NCBI GenBank assembly: GCA_947175645.1
Contig: CAMWNP010000004.1
Location: 1-64,000 of the forward strand
From: an uncultured Porphyromonadaceae bacterium
GTDB taxonomy: Bacteria > Bacteroidota > Bacteroidia > Bacteroidales > Muribaculaceae
Length of the DNA: 64,000 nucleotides
Direction: 5' to 3'
The notes below the pieces were generated by a model. The model was not told where the DNA came from. It did not search any database and saw only the letters and a program-made list of their open reading frames with translations. Positions 1 through 9,838 of this stretch are shown piece after piece. The position numbers and the translations under genes are program-made. Numbering within the stretch: position 1 is the stretch's first letter; each line of letters starts with the position of its first letter.

Positions 1-327
1 TCCTTCCATAGAGTTCAACCTTATTTTGGATTTATGTTTGTTGGGAACTTCTTATCGAACGATGTATGCAACAGTATTTGAATTTACCTCTCTTAATATA
101 TAGCAATATAGCTTTCGATCTAATTACCTATATAGGTAGGTATCTATAGCCCTATGGCCGTAAGGCCGTCGGCAACCAGTGATGCGTGAGCATCCGAATC
201 CCCTCCCGGCAGTGAGGGAAGCGGCACTGCGAAGTGTCGGATAAATGCTGCCATCCCCGTCCGCATACGTGCCGACGGAAACAATTCGAGAACAATACGG
301 ATGTTGTTCTCAAATTCCAAATAGAAT
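1..327. other. intergenic left edge, no gene seen
   Basis: I see no convincing gene in this stretch. The first 150 bases are A+T-rich. A G+C-richer patch follows at about 150-280. A dyad lies at 284-315, just before the small HTH gene. The short open frames on the minus strand here have no recognisable motif. The left end of the accessory island, where an integrase would be expected, is outside the window. Confidence 0.5.
284..315. promoter_or_regulatory. inverted repeat, candidate operator of the HTH gene
   Basis: Two 12-base arms, ATTCGAGAACAA and TTGTTCTCAAAT, are inverted copies with one mismatch, separated by 8 bases. The right arm ends 12 bases before the first possible ATG (328) of the small HTH protein. 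Autoregulation through this dyad is inference; an RNA hairpin at the translation start is the alternative. Confidence 0.45.
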
Positions 328-642
328 ATGCCCAAATCATTGAGTAATTCTTATTCCAACAACACACAACCACCCTTCATGCTCCTGATACCTCAAGAAG
401 AATGGCAATCACTGCATGAGAAACTTGACCGACTTACCGACATGGTCGAGAAAACCCAAAGAGGCAGCTCTAACTCCGACTGGCTCGAATCCGAAGAAGC
501 GAGAAAAATCCTCGGCATCTCACCAAAAACATGGCAAAACTACCGCGACCAACGCCTCATCCCCTTCTCACAGATTGGCCGCAAAATCTACGTCAACCAA
601 GCCGATATTGACAATTTCCTCATCCGGCACCGCATCGGCTAG
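328..642 (+). CDS. small helix-turn-helix (excisionase-like) DNA-binding protein
   Basis: A 104-aa protein. The N-terminal half is charged, probably helical (EEWQSLHEKLDRLTDMVEK). A compact C-terminal HTH spans about residues 52-101: WLESEEARKILGISPKTWQN, then a wing-like IPFSQIGRKIYVNQADID. This is the layout of the HTH_17/excisionase-like proteins common on Bacteroidota integrative elements, where they act as directionality factors or local repressors. An internal ATG at 379 would give an 87-aa protein closer to the usual family size; no clear ribosome-binding site decides between the starts. The dyad at 284-315 is a plausible binding site. It is the first gene of the island here, so its partner integrase, if any, lies to the left. 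The family call is good; the exact role is not established. Confidence 0.75.
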   Translation: MPKSLSNSYSNNTQPPFMLLIPQEEWQSLHEKLDRLTDMVEKTQRGSSNSDWLESEEARKILGISPKTWQNYRDQRLIPFSQIGRKIYVNQADIDNFLIRHRIG

Positions 643-870
643 CATAGATAATCTTAAATTCTGAGAACTAACATGTTTTGCTCAATAACAACTGATTATG
701 TTTTTCAGCATAACCGATTGTTACCTCAAAAATTCTTTGTAACTTTGTACTTAGGAAAGTAACGTCTATCTGAAAATGACCAGCTAAAAATAAAAGACAT
801 ACGGCGCGAGCCGAAAACCTTTGAGAACATCCTTGTAGTCGTTACAGGCTTTGGTCGGCCTTCAGATACT
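643..870. other. intergenic region carrying the defence-operon promoter
   Basis: A 228-base A+T-rich gap between the HTH gene and the helicase gene. It holds one Bacteroides-type promoter candidate (718-747) and no gene that I can support. Confidence 0.5.
718..747 (+). promoter_or_regulatory. candidate sigma-ABfr promoter of the helicase-methylase-ATPase operon
   Basis: TTG at 718-720, a 19-base spacer, then TAACTTTG at 740-747 fits the Bacteroides -33/-7 consensus (TTTG, 19-21 bp, TAnnTTTG). The start would fall near 753, leaving a leader of about 120-145 bases before the helicase gene. No other match of this quality lies between here and the downstream run of genes. Confidence 0.5.
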
Positions 871-897
871 ATGAGGGTGTTCTTGCTTTTCATAGAT

Positions 898-3800
898 ATG
901 GCAAATGCCCTAATTGATAACTCCGAGCAATTTAAGCTCGTCAAATATATCAAAGAGTTAGTCTCACGCCCTGAGTGCAATCACATTATGATTGCGACTG
1001 GGTATTGGGACTTGCCCGGCACGGCTTTGGTCTATGAAGAACTTAAAGACTTCTTCGCGCGAGGGGGTAAACTTGATCTACTTATAGGTCAAGAACCGCA
1101 ATTACAATATTCTCAGGCATCTAGAGAGGCGCATCAATTCCCGGATTTCTATATTCAAAGAGATGTCGAATCTCTTACCGATGAGTATAAGCCTATCGGC
1201 AAGTTGATTATTGAAAATGCCTTGACAGAAGAGAATCCCAATGGCAAGTTTGAGATTCGTGTTTATGGTCAGGGTGAGCATAAGGAGTTCCTCCATGCCA
1301 AGTGTTATATTTTCCTTGGTAATAACCATACACTTGCTACAGGAATTGTAGGTAGCTCTAATTTCACATTAAAGGGGCTACAAGGTAACGCTGAGCTAAA
1401 TTACCTTGAAGAAAATGGCAATAGCGTTGCTGCTGCATATACAGACCATTCGACGTCGAAATCTCACAAAGCATGGTTTGAAGAACTTTGGCAAAACAGT
1501 GAATTATGGTCTGGTAAGTTTATTAAGAACATTCTCAAGCCTTCCCCCATTGGTGTAGAAATTGAGAAAGATAACGAAGTTGAAAAAAAACTTTCGCCCT
1601 ACGAAGTATATATCAAGTATCTCCAATTGCAGTTTGGAGATATGGTTGATGCCAATACATCTGAAGTCCTAAAATCGTATTTGCCACCGTCATTCAATAC
1701 CCTTGAATATCAGCTTGACGCAGTAAAACAGTGTTTTTCTGTTATGAAACGATTCGGAGGCTTTATTCTTGGCGACGTTGTCGGCCTTGGTAAAACTGTA
1801 GTTGGAGTATTACTGATCCGTCATTTCCTTGAAAACGCTGAAACTCTCGGTCGTACCCGCAAAGTTCTGATTGTTACACCTCCGGCGATTAAGAAAGCAT
1901 GGGAAAAGACAATACAGGATTTTGATAATGAAAATCCGCGTAATAATATTGAACTCAGTGTTGACTTCGTAACTACCGGAAGTATCGGAAAAATCACAGA
2001 CGAACTGGAAAATGCCGATGATATTGAAGACAGTGACGAAATAGAGAACATCGAGTTTAGAAACTATGGAATGGTACTCATTGATGAGAGCCATAACTTC
2101 CGTAACTCTGAAACTCAAAAGTATAAAGCGATTGATGACCTGATTGGACTTATCAATCCTACTCCATACGTTGCACTCCTGTCTGCCACGCCCCAAAATA
2201 ACTCACCAAAAGATCTTTATAATCAGATACGCTTATTTCAACGTACACCCAATAACTCAAACTTACCCAATGTTGAGGGTGGAAAGCTGGACTCTTTATT
2301 CAATGCGATGGAGCGACGCTTTAAGGAGGCGAGAGGTATCTCCCAAGACACCGACGAGGGTAAAGCAGAAGCCCGTACTATTGTAAAGGAAGTGTCTGAA
2401 AAAATCCGTAACCGCGTCCTGAATGACCTCGTTGTTCGTCGTACCCGTACCGACATTCGAAATCTATATGGTGAAGATGCTGAATTGCTGAAATTCCCCG
2501 CCGTGAAAGGTCCTCATAAACTCGAATACCGAATGGATGAGGAACTCTCAAAGCTCTTTGCTGATACCGTTGATGCTATTTGTCCTCCTGCAGCAGGAGA
2601 ATCGTTTGACCCGGATAAACATATTGGTTTTTACCGTTACGCCGCCATTACACAGTTCGTTGATAAAGACAACAAGAAACTGTATGAGAAACGAAATCTT
2701 ACAGTTGATAGCATCACACAAAGACTTCAGCGCATTATGCGGATTCTGCTGGTAAAGCGCCTTGAAAGCAGCCTTGCAGCATTCAAGAAAACGCTTGAAA
2801 ATCTGAACCGATATAATGACGTTATGATCGATATGCTTCTACACGACTGCGTATTTATATGCCCGGATATTGATGTAAACAAATTGCACAACGAGCATAA
2901 AGGAAACTTCGCAGCTTTCAAGGCTGTGGTAGAGGCGGCGATTGAACATAAAGGCGGAAACAACAGATGTTTCAAAGCCTCCGATTTTAACGAATCTTAT
3001 CTCGAAGACCTACAAAATGACAAATTGCGCATTGGTTCTTTGCTTGAACGATGGCGAGAAAATACCGAAGACCCCAAATTTGACTGTTTTAAGGAAGCTA
3101 TAAATCCCCAATTATTCAATCCGGAGATTAACAATCCGTCGGGAATGAATAAGCCGCGTTTGGTTATTTTTACCGAAGCTATCGACACGCTTAAATCATT
3201 GGAACGAGCATTAAAGGCAAAGGGGCACAAAGTGCTTAGCATTACAGCACAGAACCGCACTGAAATGCAGGAGGCCATTGAGGCGAACTTCGACGCAAAC
3301 TGCAAGCCGGAGAGTCGCCGTGATGATTATGACGTAATCGTTACAACCGAAGTCCTTGCCGAAGGTGTGAATCTCCATCGCTCTAATGTTATTCTCAATT
3401 ATGATGCTCCGTGGAATGCAACTCGCTTAATGCAACGCATCGGTCGTGTGAACCGCATAGGCTCCACTGAAGATTTCGTCCATGTCTTCAATTTCTTCCC
3501 ATCAGATGAAGGCAACAGCCAGATTCGCCTGATTGAAAAGGCTTATGCTAAACTCCAATCATTCCATGAGATGTTTGGCGAAGATAATAAGGTATTCAGT
3601 GAACGTGAGGAGCTTGTTGAGCATGACCTACAACATTTCGTTGATGGTGATGAATCCCCATTTGGCCCGTTTATCAAGGAACTGAAAGCATTTCAAGCCA
3701 ATTCATCGGAACGATATGATTATATCGCCTCCGTAGATGCTGACGGACTTGGAGGTGTTTTACAAACGAATGAGGAAAACGATCATGGTATTTTCGTATT

Positions 3801-4308
3801 TACTGATAACTCGCAAGAACTGATCTCAGTAGCGGTGAAGAAACCGCAGGAAGAAACCTCTTCACATATAATTTCATCGTTAGCGACTATGGAACGATTG
3901 AAATGCGAGCCCGATGCTAAGTTTTCCGATACGCAATGTGATGATACGTTTGCTGAAATAGCTAAGCGAGCATATCAAAAACATGTTGCCCACTATATCA
4001 CTGCCGCAGATGCAAGCAGAAAATCAGCGGAAGCACTTGCCGTATTATCTGCGTTGCGCTCACGCCCCGATGTAACACAAGAGTCTAAGAAACTTTTGAA
4101 GCAAATAGAAAAACTTGTCAGAGCAAAAGATAATTATGTTATTAAACAGGTAATGAGATTTGAGAACTACCAAGGCTCACTCTTTGGTGCAGATGATGAC
4201 ATAAATACGCTCCTTAATGCTGCACTATCAAATTTAGCAAACCGCGCTCAGGCGAAACGAGGAGTTGCTAAACTCGTACTCTATTCTGAAACTAAAAGCA
4301 ATAACTGA
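898..4308 (+). CDS. PLD-like nuclease / SNF2-type helicase (Hma-like helicase subunit)
   Basis: A protein of about 1136 aa. The N-terminal third holds a phospholipase D-like domain with one HxK half-site (EFLHAKCYIF, near residue 132) followed by GSSNFTLKGL (near 152). A superfamily 2 helicase follows: Walker A GDVVGLGKT (near 295), DESH box in VLIDESHNFRN (near 396), LSATP motif III (near 427), and helicase C with TTEVLAEGVNL (near 816) and QRIGRVNRIG (near 846). The first ATG at 871 adds nine hydrophobic residues; 898 (MANALIDNSEQF) reads more like the start of PLD-helicases, but either is possible. The next gene starts two bases after the stop, so the two are almost surely cotranscribed. 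Fused PLD/SNF2 helicases next to adenine methylases are typical of phage-defence modules such as DISARM and Hma. It probably acts on unmodified or foreign DNA; this is inference. Confidence 0.85.
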   Translation: MANALIDNSEQFKLVKYIKELVSRPECNHIMIATGYWDLPGTALVYEELKDFFARGGKLDLLIGQEPQLQYSQASREAHQFPDFYIQRDVESLTDEYKPIGKLIIENALTEENPNGKFEIRVYGQGEHKEFLHAKCYIFLGNNHTLATGIVGSSNFTLKGLQGNAELNYLEENGNSVAAAYTDHSTSKSHKAWFEELWQNSELWSGKFIKNILKPSPIGVEIEKDNEVEKKLSPYEVYIKYLQLQFGDMVDANTSEVLKSYLPPSFNTLEYQLDAVKQCFSVMKRFGGFILGDVVGLGKTVVGVLLIRHFLENAETLGRTRKVLIVTPPAIKKAWEKTIQDFDNENPRNNIELSVDFVTTGSIGKITDELENADDIEDSDEIENIEFRNYGMVLIDESHNFRNSETQKYKAIDDLIGLINPTPYVALLSATPQNNSPKDLYNQIRLFQRTPNNSNLPNVEGGKLDSLFNAMERRFKEARGISQDTDEGKAEARTIVKEVSEKIRNRVLNDLVVRRTRTDIRNLYGEDAELLKFPAVKGPHKLEYRMDEELSKLFADTVDAICPPAAGESFDPDKHIGFYRYAAITQFVDKDNKKLYEKRNLTVDSITQRLQRIMRILLVKRLESSLAAFKKTLENLNRYNDVMIDMLLHDCVFICPDIDVNKLHNEHKGNFAAFKAVVEAAIEHKGGNNRCFKASDFNESYLEDLQNDKLRIGSLLERWRENTEDPKFDCFKEAINPQLFNPEINNPSGMNKPRLVIFTEAIDTLKSLERALKAKGHKVLSITAQNRTEMQEAIEANFDANCKPESRRDDYDVIVTTEVLAEGVNLHRSNVILNYDAPWNATRLMQRIGRVNRIGSTEDFVHVFNFFPSDEGNSQIRLIEKAYAKLQSFHEMFGEDNKVFSEREELVEHDLQHFVDGDESPFGPFIKELKAFQANSSERYDYIASVDADGLGGVLQTNEENDHGIFVFTDNSQELISVAVKKPQEETSSHIISSLATMERLKCEPDAKFSDTQCDDTFAEIAKRAYQKHVAHYITAADASRKSAEALAVLSALRSRPDVTQESKKLLKQIEKLVRAKDNYVIKQVMRFENYQGSLFGADDDINTLLNAALSNLANRAQAKRGVAKLVLYSETKSNN

Positions 4309-4310
4309 CT

Positions 4311-7300
4311 ATGGAACTCAAGCATAAGTTAGAAAAGTTATTTAACAATGATTATCCCGGAACTGACCGTTTCATAGCGGATGTTATTGAGCCAATCTTC
4401 GGCAATGAAATCGAATATATAAACGATGACCTTGCCGAGAGGGAAAACTATGCCGAAAAAGCTAAAAATGCCGGAATCAAGCACATTAAATATATCGGAG
4501 ACCTTACAGAAAAGAACTATAATGCTGATAATATCGCACTTCTTGATGTAACCCTCGATGATTCTAAGAATATAGAGCGTTCTCGTGTCAATATTCAGCA
4601 GCTTATCCGTTCCATAATGGATTACCGCCAACACCTCATGATTGTATTTCATTACGAGGATGTAACAAATAAGCAGTGGCGATTTTCTTACGCATATAAA
4701 GGCGATTCATTAAAAGACTCCACATCAGCCAAACGCTACACCTACGTTTTTGGCAAAGGATATCGTGGTCGTACAGCAGCCGAACGATTTGAAGTTCTTG
4801 CCAAGAGTCCTCGAAATGATGAAGACTTTGAAAAGGCGTTCTCAGTCGCCGCTCTTAGCGATGAGTTTTTTGATAAATACCGTGATATCTATGCCGATTT
4901 TGTGCAGTATATTACCGGAAAACGATACGAGAAAATCAAAAATAAGTGGGAGGAAGTTAGAAAAGAAGACCCGAATACTGAAATTTTTTCGCAATTCAAT
5001 AACGATGACAAACGGGTAAGAGACTATATAAAGAAGATGCTTGGTCGTCTGACGTTCCTTTGTTTCCTACAAAGAAAAGGCTGGATGAATAGCGACCGAA
5101 ACTTCTTACAGAATCTTTATCATATATCTCCTCTTCAGTCTGATTTTCTGGACTCTGTTTTGGAACCCTTGTTCTTTGGAGTACTAAATACCCCAGCCGA
5201 AAAACGGAAGGAAGTATTTAGAAAGAATGGATGGAATACAGATTTAGTCGATGAATGGAGCGAAATCCCATATCTTAATGGAGGCCTTTTTGAACAGACT
5301 CGTGAAGATAAACTCACTGTCAAGTTCCCAAAAAAGTGTTTCCAAGATTTGTTTAAATTCTTAGGGGAGTATAATTTTACTATTGACGAGAATGATCCGG
5401 ATGATGCCGAGATTGGCATTGATCCGGAAATGTTAGGACGTGTATTTGAGAGCCTTCTTGAAGATAATAAAGACAAGGGAGCTTTCTATACTCCGAAAGA
5501 GATTGTTCAATATATGTGCCGTCAGAGCATCATTGAATATCTTAAAACTCATACTGACCAATCGCTTCACGCCGATATTGAAGACCTGATTAACAAAGGT
5601 CTTGTCAATCATACTCTGCAGAATAAGGATAATGCAAGAACTCTTTATAAACTTCTTAAAGAGGTAACGGTATGCGATCCGGCTATTGGTTCCGGAGCAT
5701 TCCCTATGGGTATTCTCAATATCCTATTTACGGCGCGTCAGCACCTCTATGGATTCCTCAAAGAATCAGAGCCGTTTAATCCTCTCGAAGTAAAGAAAGA
5801 TATTATTAGGGATAATATCTACGGTGTGGATATTGAACAAGGTGCGGTTGACATTGCTCGGCTTAGATTTTGGCTTGCTATTCTTGTTGAAGAGCAGGTT
5901 GCAACGCCATTGCCTAATCTTGATTATAGAATCGTGCGAGGCAATTCACTAATTACCACCTTTAATGACGAGTACATTCAACTACCCGAGAACCCTGACG
6001 GTAGAACCAAACTTGCTAAACTCAAGAAGGAACTTCATCAACTCCAAAACGATTTATTTTACCTGAATGGAGATGAGAAACTCCAACGCGAAATAGAAAT
6101 CAAATGTAAGATACTAGATATTCTTAAAGTTCAGCTTGGCATTGATAAAGCTAATGCTCAAGCAGAAAGTAGAATTGAATCTGATATATTTGAGGATAAA
6201 AAATTATCCGGAAAGGCATTAAAGAAAGCCAAACAAGCTCGTGCAATAGAAGAAGTTAAGAGCAAAAGTCTTTTTGCTCTTAATAACCTTATAACATCAT
6301 TGACCACTCCAGCTACGCCTTTGGCAGATAGAGCACAAATTGACATCAAATTCTTTGACTGGAAAATCGTATTCAGCAATATCTTCAGTGACGATGCTAA
6401 TACTTCCGGTTTCGACATTGTTATCGGCAATCCACCTTATGGGGCTACATTATCTATAGAGGATAAGGTTTTATTTAAAGAACTTTATTCTGATGTTCAC
6501 ATGAGAACCCCTGAAACATATTGTTACTTCATATCGAATGCAGTAAGATTAGCGAAAAATAATGATGCCATAGTATCTTATATTGTGCCCAATAATATGT
6601 TTTTTCAGAATGAAAATGAAAAAACAAGAATTCTTCTTAGTAAAGATAATAAATTGCTGCGAGCAATAAACCTTGGAGATAATACATTTGAGAATGCAGA
6701 CGTTCCAACTTGTATTTTTATATGTCAAACAGGGAAAGTCTGTGATTATAGTATTCAGTATTCTGACTATCGTAGGTATAATGTCAAAAATATTCCATGG
6801 GATGAAAAAATAGAATATTTGCCGATACGATTATTAGCAACCGTTCCAGACCATGTTTTAGGCATGTCGGAAACAGATATAAATATAATTAATGCCATAA
6901 AAACAAAAGGTGACGCTATAGATAATATAGCGGAAGAAATGGCTTGTGGTATTTCTTCTGGTGGAGATAAGATTTTCCGTGTAAGCGAAGAATTAGCAGA
7001 TGAATTATCTCTTGAAAAAGAGCCTCTGCATAAGGTCCTTGTTGGGGCAGAGATTGATAAATATATAATCCATGATACAGATCATTTGATTATTTACTCT
7101 ACTAAACAGGCAGATATTTCTAAATACCCTAACATTTTAAACTACCTCCAAACATATGAATTAAAATTGTCTCAAAAGCGAGAAACTCGTAAGGGCATAC
7201 TGCCATGGTGGTGTTTACATTGGCCGAGGTACAGCCAGTTATTTTCAGAACCCAAGCTTATAATGCGACAAACATCGGATTCAATCCGATGTGTATATGA

Positions 7301-7853
7301 CGATATGGGCTTTTATACTCTTGACAGTATTTTAATATTCAAGAAAAATACTACTGAGTATTCCTACAAGTATATTGCGAGTGTACTAAATTCCTCGCTT
7401 ACGGACTTTCTATACAAAAAGCTTAGTCAAGAAGAAGGACGAACATTTGCTCAGGTAAAACCAGCAAACGTGCGTAAGCTTTATATTCCAAGGGCATCAA
7501 TTAAAGAACAAAAGCTCTTGGAAACTCTGTATGACTATCAGAACTATTGTTATAGTCACATCTCAGATGATAATTCAATGACAGAATTATTCGTAGACTT
7601 GTTTAATGATATTATCGATGGATGTGTATATGAACTATTCTTTCAAGAACATATGAAAGAACGCGAGATTAATATTATTTCATACTTGTATGAGATAATA
7701 AAGCCTATTCAAGGACTGGATGTATACGAGTCGTTCAATACAATTGCGAGTGTTCATTCTAAGATCTTTACAACAAATAACCCAGTGAGAACTCGATTGA
7801 AATTATTTGTTTCGCGTAGTCCTGAGTATCTCAAACCTATTATCCAACATTGA
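4311..7853 (+). CDS. Eco57I-type N6-adenine DNA methyltransferase (Hma-like methylase subunit)
   Basis: A 1180-aa protein. The SAM-dependent methylase core is clear: GAFYTPKEIVQYMC (near residue 390), motif I VCDPAIGSGAFPMGIL (near 453), motif II GVDIEQGAVDIARLRF (near 505), and the catalytic NPPY in FDIVIGNPPYG (near 705). The region after about 860 is a target-recognition-like part (for example KLYIPRASIKEQKLLETLYD). The first 240 residues resemble the N-terminus of type IIG/PglX-like enzymes, but I cannot point to an intact PD-ExK nuclease site, so cleavage by this chain alone is uncertain. The gene starts two bases after the helicase stop, and its stop lies within a few bases of the ATPase start. 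It probably marks self DNA at a specific site as part of a defence system; target site unknown. Confidence 0.87.
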   Translation: MELKHKLEKLFNNDYPGTDRFIADVIEPIFGNEIEYINDDLAERENYAEKAKNAGIKHIKYIGDLTEKNYNADNIALLDVTLDDSKNIERSRVNIQQLIRSIMDYRQHLMIVFHYEDVTNKQWRFSYAYKGDSLKDSTSAKRYTYVFGKGYRGRTAAERFEVLAKSPRNDEDFEKAFSVAALSDEFFDKYRDIYADFVQYITGKRYEKIKNKWEEVRKEDPNTEIFSQFNNDDKRVRDYIKKMLGRLTFLCFLQRKGWMNSDRNFLQNLYHISPLQSDFLDSVLEPLFFGVLNTPAEKRKEVFRKNGWNTDLVDEWSEIPYLNGGLFEQTREDKLTVKFPKKCFQDLFKFLGEYNFTIDENDPDDAEIGIDPEMLGRVFESLLEDNKDKGAFYTPKEIVQYMCRQSIIEYLKTHTDQSLHADIEDLINKGLVNHTLQNKDNARTLYKLLKEVTVCDPAIGSGAFPMGILNILFTARQHLYGFLKESEPFNPLEVKKDIIRDNIYGVDIEQGAVDIARLRFWLAILVEEQVATPLPNLDYRIVRGNSLITTFNDEYIQLPENPDGRTKLAKLKKELHQLQNDLFYLNGDEKLQREIEIKCKILDILKVQLGIDKANAQAESRIESDIFEDKKLSGKALKKAKQARAIEEVKSKSLFALNNLITSLTTPATPLADRAQIDIKFFDWKIVFSNIFSDDANTSGFDIVIGNPPYGATLSIEDKVLFKELYSDVHMRTPETYCYFISNAVRLAKNNDAIVSYIVPNNMFFQNENEKTRILLSKDNKLLRAINLGDNTFENADVPTCIFICQTGKVCDYSIQYSDYRRYNVKNIPWDEKIEYLPIRLLATVPDHVLGMSETDINIINAIKTKGDAIDNIAEEMACGISSGGDKIFRVSEELADELSLEKEPLHKVLVGAEIDKYIIHDTDHLIIYSTKQADISKYPNILNYLQTYELKLSQKRETRKGILPWWCLHWPRYSQLFSEPKLIMRQTSDSIRCVYDDMGFYTLDSILIFKKNTTEYSYKYIASVLNSSLTDFLYKKLSQEEGRTFAQVKPANVRKLYIPRASIKEQKLLETLYDYQNYCYSHISDDNSMTELFVDLFNDIIDGCVYELFFQEHMKEREINIISYLYEIIKPIQGLDVYESFNTIASVHSKIFTTNNPVRTRLKLFVSRSPEYLKPIIQH

Positions 7854-7855
7854 TT

Positions 7856-9829
7856 ATGGCATCCATCTCTAAAATAAGCATTGATGGTTTCAAGGCGTTT
7901 CCGAATAAATTTGAGGATCTCAACCTTGATGGAAAGAATCTACTTCTGTATGGTGAAAACGGAAGTGGAAAATCATCTATTTATTATGCTCTGCACTGCC
8001 TTCTCCAAAGTCAGGTTGTAGATAAAAGTTCCATCTATTTCGATCCGAATGCGAGTGAAAGTTTAGTAAACAAAGATACACATAAAGATGACGCTTTTAT
8101 CGAGGTTCAGTTTACAGATAGCGATGTAAGGTATCGTGTTTCAAAAGCCGGATATGAAGAAATCCCAGCTCAAGGTATATCACCTCTAAGAGATTTAAAT
8201 GGAGAGTGTGTATTTATTAATCATAAGTTTTTATTCCATTTCTTTAGCTTCAGAAATTCTCAATTTATAAATCTTTTTCCTGTATTCATAAAAGATATCC
8301 TACCTTTTATGTTAACTGGCAATAAAGCGGAATTTATTAGTCAAATATATCGAGATATTACTGAAGGCATCCGTAAAAAAGGTAAAAGTAATCAAGTAGA
8401 TGAAGAATATCTTAAACGGCTCGATCTATTCAATAAAGAGACAAAAAAGATAATTGACTTAATTAATCTTCCTGAAAAGAATCCCAATACAGCAACTGTA
8501 ATCTATAACAATTTTTTTAGAGATATTGATGATCCCGAATTGAAGATTACTCTTGAATATGAAAATCATAATCATAATATTCCTAAGCCAAATGTTTCAT
8601 ATTGGCTAAGATTAGGTCGCCGATATCAAAGGATTCTTAAAGCCGGAGTATGGATCGAACACCCTATCAGTTCTCGTATAGAAGTGCTTGATCCAGTTAT
8701 ATGTTTGAAGATTGAAGAACGTTTAGAGGATGGTAATTATCAGACCATCGATAAACCTCAATCATATTTTAATGAAGCCAAATTAACAGCGATAGCCCTT
8801 TCTATTCGATTTTCACTATTAGACACTATCACACCGATCAACGGCAGGTTTATGGCACTAGATGATATGCTTATCAGCCTTGATATGAGTAATCGCACAA
8901 AAGTTGTAAAATATCTGCTAAATATTGTAGACAAATATCGGATTTATCTCTTTACTCATGACAAAGCTTTCTATAACTATGTTCGCACTGCCATCTCGGA
9001 GCATAGTTCAAAAGCTGAATGGATTTTTAAGACTGTAAGCTACAATAGCATAAAGAAACAGCCTATTATTTTAGATGAATTCAGTGATTATCGAAGCAAG
9101 GCTGAATACTTCTATTCTTTAGGCGATTATGAAACCTCAGCAATCTATGTAAGAAAACAATTGGAACAAAGTGTTGGAGGATTGTTACCTTATGAGTTAA
9201 AGATAAATGCTGACGGAGGTTTTGTTAACTTGGAAACATTGTGGAAGAAATTAATACGATTTTATTCAGATAATGGGAAACCGCTAGATGTAAGAATGCA
9301 ACAGACATTTTCTGAATCTAAATTACTCATTCTAAATGTGGCCGCACATTTCCAGAGACTTTCTAATCCCATATATAAAGCTGAATTAGATATGGCCTTT
9401 AAGCTATTAAATTATATCAATACCTTAAATCGGATTGATAACAAACTAATTATTGAAAAAGACAAGTTAATTGTCTTTCGTCATCCAACCCATAACTATC
9501 TTTGTTCGTTTTGCTTGGATTCTGATCTAGTTTTAGTTGAAGGTGAACATTTAGTAGCAAAATTTCCAAAATGTAAAAAAATTCGCTGGGAATATAATGG
9601 AGTCCCAAACTGGGATTTTGCAATAAATGCTCCTAATAACGAACATCCTTTGTTAAAAGCTACACCGAAATTTATCAGTTTCTTTAATAGCTGTTGCGAG
9701 AAAATACCACTCGGTATAACTTACGATATGCTAATGCATAATTGTAAAATCGAGGATCAGATCCCCCTAATAGAATATTTTGGAGGTATTGATATAATGA
9801 AATTGGCAATAAAGATAGATGACAATTAA
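7856..9829 (+). CDS. SMC/RecF-like AAA ATPase (Hma-like ATPase subunit)
   Basis: About 657 aa. Walker A is GENGSGKSS near residues 33-40, directly after an SMC/RecF-like opening (ISKISIDGFKAFPNKFEDLN). The Walker B/D-loop region reads FMALDDMLISLD near 332-343, and LFTHDKAF near 366 matches the switch region of ABC-type ATPases. No long coiled coil separates the halves, so this is a compact OLD/RecF-type ATPase rather than a full SMC. The C-terminal 250 residues form an unassigned domain. A TTG at 7850 would add two residues; the ATG at 7856 is the likelier start and lies just after the methylase stop at 7851-7853. Such ATPases in defence operons usually sense DNA or license the effector. The class is clear; the function in this system is inferred from context. 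Confidence 0.82.
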   Translation: MASISKISIDGFKAFPNKFEDLNLDGKNLLLYGENGSGKSSIYYALHCLLQSQVVDKSSIYFDPNASESLVNKDTHKDDAFIEVQFTDSDVRYRVSKAGYEEIPAQGISPLRDLNGECVFINHKFLFHFFSFRNSQFINLFPVFIKDILPFMLTGNKAEFISQIYRDITEGIRKKGKSNQVDEEYLKRLDLFNKETKKIIDLINLPEKNPNTATVIYNNFFRDIDDPELKITLEYENHNHNIPKPNVSYWLRLGRRYQRILKAGVWIEHPISSRIEVLDPVICLKIEERLEDGNYQTIDKPQSYFNEAKLTAIALSIRFSLLDTITPINGRFMALDDMLISLDMSNRTKVVKYLLNIVDKYRIYLFTHDKAFYNYVRTAISEHSSKAEWIFKTVSYNSIKKQPIILDEFSDYRSKAEYFYSLGDYETSAIYVRKQLEQSVGGLLPYELKINADGGFVNLETLWKKLIRFYSDNGKPLDVRMQQTFSESKLLILNVAAHFQRLSNPIYKAELDMAFKLLNYINTLNRIDNKLIIEKDKLIVFRHPTHNYLCSFCLDSDLVLVEGEHLVAKFPKCKKIRWEYNGVPNWDFAINAPNNEHPLLKATPKFISFFNSCCEKIPLGITYDMLMHNCKIEDQIPLIEYFGGIDIMKLAIKIDDN

Positions 9830-9838
9830 ATATTTATT

